Source: Spinacia oleracea
Lineage: Eukaryota > Streptophyta > Magnoliopsida > Caryophyllales > Amaranthaceae
Direction of reading: 5' to 3'
DNA: 64,000 nt
Assembly: GCF_020520425.1 (NCBI RefSeq)
Contig: NC_079492.1
Coordinates: forward strand, 38,133,542 to 38,197,541
The position numbers and the translations under genes are program-made. Positions 1 to 9,300 of this stretch are shown here, piece by piece (positions within the stretch are counted from its first letter, which is position 1; every line of letters begins with the position of its first letter). Below the pieces are notes generated by a model. That model saw nothing but the letters and a program-made list of their open reading frames with translations, did not search any database and was not told the DNA's origin.

Positions 1-206
1 GCGGAATTGACACAAAAATCACTCAATTCGGATGAGTAATGAAGAAACTGCCGAAAAACTGCGTACATATAATTAAATAAACGCAATTTGCAATTAATTA
101 ACAATTACGAAAATTAATCACCCCTTTTAATTCTTGCAAATTTGTAATATTTAACCATGTTCATGCAATTTAGATTATGAAAATAATAAGGGGCTCGTGA
201 TACCAC
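1..206 (-). mobile_element. Copia-A internal leader with primer-binding site
   Basis: This is the 5' leader of a minus-strand copia-type element whose body lies beyond the left edge of the window. Read on the minus strand, the LTR ends in ...AACA, then one base, then TGGTATCACGAGCC (192-205). That resembles the usual copia primer-binding site complementary to initiator Met tRNA (TGGTATCAGAGC). Positions 51790-51995 carry almost the same leader beside another LTR copy, which confirms it is part of the element. No coding sequence is visible here. Confidence 0.75.
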
Positions 207-1590
207 TGTTAGGTTATGATACATATGACACTACATAGATCATGCGGAAACAACCATTAACCCAGGACAACATATTATTTACACATAATCATATAGCATA
301 ATTTAGATGCATACTCTTTGTTGCGTGCCCTCCCTAGCTGCGCCCGAACCGAACAAGAACAAGTCTTTTAGGACTCCAAGTGTCGTCCCTCCGTAGATAG
401 TCCACAGCACGTCCGGATCCGCCTTAAGATTGACCAACTAGAATCGCCCTTAAGGTACTAGAAAATTTCGGCACTTTATGAGCAAGATGTGTTTTAATTT
501 TCTCTCAAAAAACTCACTTTTGAATACTTTGAAACTTGTGTATAAATTATGACCCCTAGGCCTTTATTTATAGAGTTATGGAAAAGGAATCGTAATCCTA
601 GTAGGATACGAATTAATTGAAATTAGAATCCTACATGAATTCTATTTAATTAATTTATCCAATTAGGAATAGAAACTTAATCATACACTGACTCTTGTAG
701 ATTCAGGAATCACGCATGAGCACAAACTCACACACACACGGCAGCCACAAGGGCTGCCCATGCGCGTGCGAGCAGCAGCCCGCGCAGCACGGCCCACGCA
801 GCCGTGGCCCTTGGCGCGCGCTGGGCCTGCCTTGCGGTAGGCCTGGGCGCTGCCTTGGCTGGGCTTGTGGCGCGCATGCTTGCTGGGCGATGGCCCCGAC
901 TTCGTGCTGGGCCTTCGTCCGGCAAGCCTCGTCCGATGCTAATTCGTACGATACGCTTCCGATTAAATTTCCATTTCCGGAATCTATTTCCGATACGAAC
1001 AATATTTAATATTTCCGATTCCGGAATTAATTTCCGTTTCGAACAAATATTTAATATTTCCGTTTCCGGAATTATTTTCCGATTCCGGCAATATTTCAGA
1101 TTCTGACAATATTTCCGTTTCCGGCAATATTTCCGATTCTGGTAATATTTCCATTTCCAATAATATTTTCCGATACGTACCATGTTTCCGTTTCCGGCAA
1201 CATCTACGACTTGGATAATATTCATATTTCCGATACGATCCATATTTCCGTTTCCGGCAATATCATCGTTTCCGGAGTATTCATTTCTTGCCTGTGACGA
1301 TCTTAGCTCCCACTGAAACCAAGATCCGTCGGTTCCGAATATTCATAGATGGAGTATTTAATGCCATTAAATACTTGATCCGTTTACGTACTATTTGTGT
1401 GACCCTACGGGTTCAGTCAAGAGTAAGCTGTGGATTAATATCATTAATTCCACTTGAACTGAAGCGGCCTCTAGCTAGGCATTCAGCTCACTTGATCTCA
1501 CTGAATTATTAACTTGTTAATTAATACTGAACCGCATTTATTAGACTTAACATAGAATGCATACTTGGACCAAGGGCATTATTTCCTTCA
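207..1590 (-). repeat. Copia-A 5' LTR (1384 bp)
   Basis: This is the long terminal repeat of the minus-strand element, running TG...CA on the minus strand from 1590 down to 207. Two more copies lie at 36464-37848 and 51996-53252. It holds a TATAAATA promoter box on the minus strand (565-572). A GC-rich, CpG-dense stretch (about 740-950) is followed by a run of TTCCG-based short repeats (about 955-1290). Short open frames over the GC-rich part differ between copies and are not genes. A primer-binding site to its left makes this the 5' LTR. The element inserted into the LTR family seen at 1591-3643. Confidence 0.85.
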
Positions 1591-3643
1591 CATATCAGGG
1601 GAAGCCAGTGCTTCTTATCAGGGGGAACCTTGGTTCCATATCAGGGGAAGCCAGTGCTTCTTATCAGGGGGAACCTTGGTTCCATATCAGGGGAACTTGA
1701 CCAGTTCTTACACTTTTATTTATCATGTTTACATTTCTTTTAATCGAACATTAATCAGGAAAATCTCAATCATTCAGGGTGGTTCAATAAACCATTAAAT
1801 CTCGTTATTTCATAAAATCATTTCTTTCAGGAATAATAATTCATTAAATCAATACTTTGCATAAAGCTGCATTATCGTAAAACAATTCAATCAAATCATA
1901 CTTGTAATCCCGCAATTCATAAAACATCATTATAAAACATCAATCATTCATAACATCATTCATAAATACATTTCGAAGGGAATGCGGGTACTAGCAATAA
2001 CCGTTACCTCAACCGTAGTTTTTATACTTCCTGTCTGATGGATCGTCCTTCCTGAGCCCCGAGTCCAATTTCTTTCAAAATATCAAATTATTGAATTAGT
2101 TATTAAAACGATAAATATTATAAAATTAATATTTTCTAAATACTTTTCGTTTATAAAAAAAATTTACCTAAAGTATTATTAAATTCGATTAAATCAATAC
2201 ATAAAATATTTTCATAAATCAATAAATACTTAAAACCAATAATATTTTCATAAATCAACACATGTAATATTATTTACATTTTTTTTTTTCAAATCTTAAA
2301 TCAAAGTAGTTTGTAAATCTTTGATTTAAATTATAACAATGTTAAAGTAAGTAACAATTTATTTAGGGCCTAAATTAAATAGTGAAACTCACTTTGGAAA
2401 ATTGGGCCAAAGAATTGGGCCTTGGCTTGAGAAAATAAAGGGGGCTGAGTTCCAAGTAGGAACGTGTTTTCTGGAAAAAAAAGAAAACAGGAAGCGTGGA
2501 GCGGGGAGGTGGGTGCTCGAAACAGAGGAGTACGAAGGGAAGGAAGAGAGAAGGGAGGAGGAATTAGGTGGCTGGGCTGGGCGGCGCAGCACCGCGAACC
2601 CGCGCCAGAGGCGAAGGTGGTGGTGGTTGTTCCGCGGCGGAGAAACAACAACGGAGGGGAGAGAGGACGGTCGAACCAAGCAGGGGAGGTTGAGGGTGTT
2701 TCTGGGCGGTTCTGGGCGGAGTTTTGCCGGAGGTTGGGGCGGTGTGTAGGTTTAGGAGGTAGGAGGTGTTTGGAATTGGTGGTGGTTGTGGTTAGGTGGT
2801 GCGGCAGAGGGGGAGGCGAGGGAGGCAGGGGAATGCGGCCCCGTTCTGGTCGAAGGAAATGGAGGAAATCGCGGTGGTGGTAGTTGACTGAAACAGCCAG
2901 AGGCGAGGCGGGATGGTGAAAGTGGTGGTCCAGTGGTGGTCAAGGTGGTCACGGTGGTGGTTGATGGTGGTGGGAGATGGTTCGAATCAAAGAAACAGAG
3001 AAAAATGAAATTGAAATTTGATTTTTTTTATTTTTGGTTGGAATTTAGTTGAAATTGTGTCTGATTTGTAGAGTAAAGTAGAGTGAATGAGAAGGAAAAT
3101 GGCTTGGAGATCAAGGCATGAATCAAGACTGAATTGAGGGAAGGAGAGGAATGAAGAGTTTTCTTCATTCTTGCTTTGTACGTGGAGAGTAAAGAGAAGA
3201 AGAAAATTGGCATTTTGGATTTGTAAGGGCATTTTAGTAATTTCACTTATTTAGGCAAGAATTCAGAAAATTGATCTCTATTTTTAGGAAACTATTTGGA
3301 ATAGAAAAGTTTAATTAAAACCAAGTTTTAAAATAATTATTTATAAAAATATCGTTAACGAAAAATAAATTTAGTTTTCGAATGAGAACGTTCCGAAATT
3401 ATTAAAAATCCGAAATCAATCACGGAATAATTTAGATTTTTAAAAAGTAGCTTAAGCTCGAAAATTTTGAAATTTAATCATAGAATCTGAAAATTAATAA
3501 CTCGTGTAATAATATTAAAAATTTAAGCGAAATGAAACTTCGTTAATTAAAATAAAGTTTGAAATTAATATTTAAAACGATTTTAAGCTAAATAAAAATA
3601 ATTAAGCATGATTAATCAAATTTAAAAATTTCGGGGTATTACA
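1591..3643. repeat. LTR of gypsy-like family, right-hand portion (copy A)
   Basis: This stretch matches 59762-61809, the right part of a complete solo LTR elsewhere in the window. It shares a 46-bp minisatellite near the start (AGGGGAAGCCAGTGCTTC), a tract ending ...GCGGGTACTAGCAATAACC, a G-rich low-complexity block (about 2500-2960), and the end ...TTCGGGGTATTACA. The left part is cut off by the Copia-A insertion at 1590. The G-rich block gives long open frames on both strands, but they are not conserved in copy B, so I call no gene. The termini (CCCCGA...TCGGGGT) are typical of plant Ty3/gypsy LTRs. Confidence 0.7.
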
Positions 3644-4070
3644 CGGATGGACCGGGTGGAGCGGATGAACTTGGGTGATGAATGCGGGTGATGCTCCACC
3701 CGATCCAAATCTCACCCATTTCTATCCCTTTATTGACATCAAAAGACTTAAAGAAGTAACTACATATGAGTATATGACTATCTTACCTAGAAAAATCTGT
3801 TGTAGATAAAACAACGACTAATTTCATATGTTCTTTTTTCATTAATCAAATGTTGAATCTGCCTGTATATATGTGGCAAGGTTGAGGTGGAAACCATCAG
3901 ACCATGGTCCTCATGCCATACGGCCTTAACTATAAAATCCCTACACCAAAATAAAACTTAATGTGACATAAAAATAAAATTGACTTGGGCACGCGATTTT
4001 AATGATTTTGTTAAAGTTCCTTTTCAGTAGAATACAGGAAATTACTATGTAGATAGTACCCCATATTATA
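3644..4070. other. AT-rich spacer, no gene seen
   Basis: It starts with a short GC-richer piece with repeated GGATGGACC/GGGTG words (3644-3720) and continues as AT-rich DNA. I see no coding exon or RNA gene. Confidence 0.5.
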
Positions 4071-4318
4071 CTTCCTCCATCTTTTATAATTACACCATCT
4101 GAAATTTCACGGTTGTTAATACACTGTTTTAACCATTAATATATCTCATTATACATTTTAAAAAATTATAAAAATTTGATAATTTAAAAGTATATTTTGA
4201 GACGAATCTAACAAGATCTATATATTTTTCCTTACATATAAATCACAAAAAATAACTATATAAGAATATGTGAATAGTGATAAAATTCAAATGGTGCATT
4301 ATTAAAAAATGGAAGAAT
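4071..4318. mobile_element. Stowaway-like MITE (248 bp)
   Basis: The ends form imperfect terminal inverted repeats: CTTCCTCCATCTTTTATAAT on the left, and the reverse complement of the right end begins ATTCTTCCATTTTTTAATAA. It is flanked by TA on both sides. The size, the CTTCCTCC ends and the TA target duplication fit Tc1/mariner Stowaway elements. Its interior shares GAGACGAATCTAACAAGAT with the Stowaway copy at 27815/62528, in the opposite orientation. Confidence 0.6.
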
Positions 4319-4539
4319 TATTAAATGTGTTAAAATCAGTTTCGGATTTCATCAACATAAGCTAATAGCTATACATACTGCAACCAAAATTATTTCCCCC
4401 AATGTGCTCATACTACGTACCCTTAGAGGTTTGCATTGGACCCCGCCGCGAGCGGGTTTGGAGAGACGACTGTGCCAGCAACCACTCACGCGGTTGTCAC
4501 TCATTACTCACTAGCTTAGATGTGCTTAATTGCCTATAT

Positions 4540-4905
4540 TAAGTATAATTAGCTTTTGAGCCCGTTCAATGAACGAGTAATTATATAGTGGTTGTTAAGC
4601 GTTTTTTTAAAGTGTTAATATTGTTGAGAGATTGTGATTAGCTGGGTTGAAAGTTGAAAAAATATATAAATTAGATGGTGGATTAATATCGGGTGTTATG
4701 GATGGAGATGGAATGGAAGAAGTTATATGAATTAAATGGTGAATTGATTTTGAATGAGGAAGATGAATTAGAGTGTTAAACCTGTAAAATAATTGTGAAA
4801 TAAACCACAAAAGAAAAAATTGAAAAATAAATAAAAATAATAGAGGAAAGATAGGATGACACATGTCATCTAATAGTCCATGGTCTTCCTTTTTAAATAT
4901 TAGGT
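4540..4905. repeat. Dispersed repeat, copy 1
   Basis: About 350 bp similar to 19244-19590 in the same orientation. Shared blocks include TTTTGAGCC near the start, AAGTTGAAAAAATATATAAA in the middle, and GACA(C/T)(A/G)TGTCATC followed by CCTTTTTAAATA at the end. No open frame is shared. It is probably a short nonautonomous element. The ending TAAATA(C/T)TAG resembles a Helitron 3' end (CTAG), but I could not find a convincing 5' end, so the class is left open. Confidence 0.5.
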
Positions 4906-4984
4906 ATTGATGAATGATGTAGCAAGTTAATAATACTTCGTATAATAAAAGAAAAATAAATTAATTGTATATCAAATTAAGAAA

Positions 4985-5395
4985 AAAACAAAGATAAATT
5001 ATTTTTTACCACCTAAAAAACTAAAACTTGTATTTTACCAACTAAAAAATAATTAAAACTTGTTTTTATCACATGAAAACGAAAAAGTAGATGAAATCGT
5101 TACGTGAAGACACTGGTTTAATTCTCCTCCAATTTTTTACAATCCCTCTGTGGATTTTTTCTTTCGCTCCTTCACCCTCCTCTCTTTATCGCCATTAAAT
5201 TTTGTCAATTTTGTGAATTAATGAGAGAAAAAAATTATGTGAATTCATCGAGGTGAAGGAAGCAAAGGAAGAGAATGGAGTTAAATACATGAAATCGTGG
5301 AAAAAAAAAAACATCAGAAATATTATCGTTATTGTGGCCTTTTTTCAATTTTCAGGTGAAAAAAACCATTTTTAATTTTTTTTACCGTCCGAGGC
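4985..5395. mobile_element. Mutator-type MITE, degenerate copy
   Basis: It starts with repeated TTTTTTACCACCT words and ends AGGTGAAAAAAACC...TTTTTTTACC. The middle is a reverse-complement relative of 61815-62279: both carry a CATGAATTCAC or GTGAATTCATC word, TTGTGAATTAAT, and an AAATACATGAAATCGT word. It is thus an inverted, older copy of the MITE at the nest. I could not see a clean 9-bp duplication at its ends. Confidence 0.5.
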
Positions 5396-5897
5396 CGGCA
5401 GCCGGGTGGGAAGGTGCCTAAAATAACCTCCATGGTCTAACATAATGGCTTTAGGTAATCATAAAGGTCCACAAACATTGCTAATTGCTATGCTATCCAA
5501 ATGTTAACTGCTCCCCACCCCACCCCACCACTTTTGCCATGCTGATAGGCTTAGTTATCAATTTTTACTTTTAAGTTGGATAAAAAGCTTGCAAGTTGCA
5601 ACTAGCTGTTAGATTAACAAAGGATTTTGGCTGCTAATGCTCAATTGGATCATAGATTATTGTATCAGGATTCAGGATTAATTGTTTTGATCTGATCTAC
5701 GGAGTATTAAGTGGATATGTGGAGTGAAAATTTCACAATCCATGCCTAGCTTCTTGGCTCGAGTTAGGTTGCACTGTCCTTATATGTTCTACGAGCTGAG
5801 TTAGGTTGTGCTAGTTAGTGTCAAAATTATGTTACACATTATATATCAGATCACTTCTTAACACAATTCACTACCATTGCTATTTAATACTTCATAC
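5396..5897. other. Spacer, no gene seen
   Basis: Mixed AT-rich DNA with a CCCCACCCCACCCCACC run near 5515 and an ACGGAGTA word near 5699. No exon, RNA gene or clear repeat boundary is recognised. Confidence 0.5.
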
Positions 5898-5902
5898 GTT
5901 TC

Positions 5903-6327
5903 TGTTTGGGCTCCCAATTGACTCTGAATTGGGCCACTAAGTCCAAAGCCCAATGGCTCTAAACAACAACATCGAACCTACCAGTGGCTATTCAGCCATC
6001 CATTAAGGCCCAAGGCCCAATAGCAATAAATGACCTATGGGCATTTATTATGCAAACACTATAAATAGGCCGCCAAGGCTCACACCTCAAGGTACGTCCA
6101 ATTTACCGCCTTAAGACTACTCTTCTAGAGAACTTCTCTCTAGAATCCGAGCATCATTCTTACTTAGGCATCGGAGGGGCTTTCCTCGGAAACACCCCCG
6201 AGGCTAGTGACTTTGCTCTTGTGCAGGTGAATTCGGACTCCACTCATTCAAACAGGCAAGATCTTCAACACATACAAAGGGGCCTTCATTCGAAGCCCAT
6301 TGTTTCCATCTTTACAACACCGGAACA
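5903..6327 (+). repeat. G1 5' LTR (425 bp)
   Basis: It runs TGTTTGGG...CCGGAACA. A TATAAATA box at 6060-6067 is the likely promoter core, giving a transcript start roughly 30 bp downstream. The only difference from the 3' LTR is G at about 5926 against C in CTCTCAATTGG. Confidence 0.93.
6060..6067 (+). promoter_or_regulatory. TATA box of the G1 5' LTR
   Basis: TATAAATA in the LTR, upstream of gag. The same box is in the 3' LTR at 17231-17238, facing outward into the flanking DNA. Confidence 0.6.
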
Positions 6328-6328
6328 A

Positions 6329-6348
6329 TTTGGCGCCGTCTGTGGGGA
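6329..6348 (+). promoter_or_regulatory. G1 primer-binding site
   Basis: Directly after the LTR end comes TTTGGCGCCGTCTGTGGGGA. Its first part, TGGCGCCGT, matches the complement of the tRNA-Asp 3' end used by Tat and Athila elements; the second part has drifted. G2 has a related site, TGGTGCCGTGTGTGGGG, at about 39577. Confidence 0.6.
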
Positions 6349-6397
6349 AGAACACTTCAAAGCCTTTGAAAGACATCAACCACCTCTTTCCGCGAAA

Positions 6398-9300
6398 ATG
6401 GTGAATGATGTTGTTAACAACAATGACGACGATATGATGGTGCGGTCAGATTCAGAATCTGACCAAGAGGGGCACCCTCAATCGATGGCGAGGTCACAGC
6501 CAAGCAGAGCTACGACCGCCACAAATGCAGGACCTCCGATTCCAACTAGGGAAGAGCTCACTGCGGCCATGACCATCATGCAAAACTTCCTCTTCAATGA
6601 GAAGCAGCAAGGACTGGCAAATGACCGCAGAGAAGAGAGGAGGACCAGGCGAAGGCTGAACGAGCCACCCAGTGCGGAAGTGTCCAGACCCGAACGAGAA
6701 CTCCTTCCCTTGACAGGTACACACTTGACGTCGAGGTGGATGGAAAGCACGTGGGACACCCAAAAAAGGGCACAACAGCAACCAGATTGGTTTGCGAGAC
6801 CATCGCCTACTCCAACAGCTCTCCAAAGCGAATCGACTACTCGTAACACTCGGGTCCGAAGCTCGGTGCTCAGCAGGTTGAGGCCCTCGGTCCACTCAAG
6901 GTTAAGACCCTCGATCCATACGAGACTCGGGGTGGGCGAGCCAAGCAGATCTGGCGAACGACCCGAGGTCAGTAGCCGAGAGAGAAGAAGAGACAGGAGG
7001 CATGATCGAACCCCTAGCCCCCATCGTACGCCCGAACGTTCTAAGCACAGAACCTCGGCAAACGAAGGCATCAGGGCTAGACTCGGGAAAAGAATCATGA
7101 CTCCCACGTCATCCCCTTTCTTGGACGAGCTGATCATGGAAGAAATACCGAAGGTAAGACTGCCAGCGCACCTGACCTACAGCGGAATCACAGATCCGAG
7201 GGATCATGTCATCTCCTACGAGCAGCAAATGTTCTTGAGTCCCTACTCCGAAGCATGTTGGTGTAAATATTTCCCAACCACGCTAACCGGAGTGGCGGGA
7301 GAGTGGTTTAGATCGCTGCCGAAGGGATCGATCAAGAGCTGGAAAAAGCTGAAAAAGAGATTCTGCACACAGTTCGTGAGCAACAATCGCCCCGAGCGAA
7401 CCACAGCAGAACTGACCTCAATCCAACAAGAAAGAGACGAAAGTCTGAGAGAATTCATGGCCAGATTCATGAAGGAATCAACAAACATACCAAACTTGCA
7501 GCCAGACGTGGCCATCTTCGCCTTGAAACACGCGCTCCAGGAAGGGAAGTTCCGTGACGAACTCTCAATGAAGAACCCCTCCAGAATAGCTGACGTGCTC
7601 CAAATGGCTGATGCGTTCATCAGAACCGAAGAGTTCAACAAGGCCGCTGCAAGATTGAAAGGATCGTCGGATCCGAGAGACACAAAGAATACCCAGAGCA
7701 AGCCCGAGGGCAGCTCAAGGAAGGGGAAAGAGAAAGTAGGAGCTAGAGAGATGAGCCCGAAGAAAGACGGGAGAAGGGGTGAACTTCAACCCAAGTACAC
7801 CAACTACACTCCACTAGCTCTGCCCCGAAAAGAGATATTTAGCCTCAACAGAAATGACGAAAAGTGGAAACTACCTGGGAAGCTCAAGTCCAACCCAGCT
7901 CGGAGAAACAAGAACAAATGGTGCGAGTTTCATGATGACTTCGGTCACCACACCGAAGAATGCAACTCGCTGAAAGACAACATTGAGGACCTCGTTCGCC
8001 GAGGCTACCTGAAACAGTACTTGTTAGACCGAAGGGAGGAAAAAGAAAAGGCCGCAAGCGGCAAACAACACGAGCAACCCCAGAAAAGGATCTACGAAGC
8101 AACAGGGCACAAGAAGAATGACATCCTAGTGGTGTTCGGGGGACAGAAGTCTGGCCAGGCCAGCAAAAAACACCTAAGAGCCCTCTCCCATCGGGTCAAC
8201 TTCAGCGCGGTGGGAGACAACCAGCCACACCCCCCGAACATGACCTTCACTGCTGATGATTGCTTCGGAGTCCAGTACAAGCATGACGATCCTCTGGTCA
8301 TTTCCATGGACCTCAATAACCACAACGTACATCGAGTGTTAGTCGACGGAGGAAGTGCCGTCAATATCATCTTCAGAAACTGCTTCGAGCAGCTGATCCT
8401 CGAAGAGCCAGAGGAAGCACTGACGAAAGTCAGTTATCCTCTGATCGGATTCAACGGATCCGCAGCTATCCCTCGAGGAAAGATCACCCTGCCAGTCACA
8501 GTGGGTGAAGGCCAGGCAGCAAAAACCCTTCGGGACGAATTTTTGGTGATGGACTGCGACTCCGTATACAACGTAATCATGGGGAGAACCATGATTCACA
8601 AGATGCAAGCAGTCCCCTCCACATACCACCAGCTGATGATATACGTCTCGGATGCAGGATTCGCCGAACGAATCAGAGGTGATCAAGAAGTGGCGAGAAG
8701 AACCTGCCACACTGCTGTCCGAAAGCCCAAACTAGGGGACGACCCCGAAGAAGAAAAGGGAGCTACGGGAGAGGAAAGCGAGGCAAAAAGGAGAAGAGCA
8801 AGCACGAGCAGCTTGTCTCCCGCAGAAGTTGATGCCCGCCCCGAAACCCTATCTCCCGAACCAGATCAAGAAATGGAGGATATCTTCCTCGAAGAGGATT
8901 CAGACAGGAGCGTCCGAATAGGCAAGGGCTTAAGCTCGGGGCTCCGAATCGATTTGATCCGATTACTCAGGGATCATAAAGACATCTTTGCATGGTCAGC
9001 AGCAGATATGCCAGGGATAAATCCGAAGCTGATTTGTCACAAGCTGGACGTCAACGCTGAAGCTCGGCCAGTCAAGCAAAAAAAGAGGAACTACTCCTCG
9101 GAGAAAAACAAAGCCATCGCCGAGGAGGTGAAAAAGTTGCAGGAGGCCGGATTCATTGAACCATGCATGTATCCGAAATGGCTGGCCAACGTGGTGATGG
9201 TCAAAAAAGAGAACGGCTCCTGGCGAATGTGCGTGGATTTCACAGACCTGAACCGAGCCTGCCCCAAAGACTGTTATCCCCTGCCAAGGATAGATCAATT

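Noticed and set aside
728..1243. Open frames in the GC-rich part of the copia LTRs (also 36966-37267 and 52308-52753)
   Set aside because: They differ between LTR copies, overlap on both strands and follow base composition; no domain is seen.
2370..2952. Long open frames on both strands in LTR copy A
   Set aside because: Low-complexity G-rich DNA; the matching part of copy B does not keep the same frame.
4540..4905. Helitron call for the dispersed repeat pair (also 19244-19590)
   Set aside because: The end near CTAG is suggestive, but no TC start or 3' hairpin was found, so it is left unclassified.
6478..7137. Minus-strand frames across G1 gag
   Set aside because: Shadows of the gag-pol gene on the other strand.
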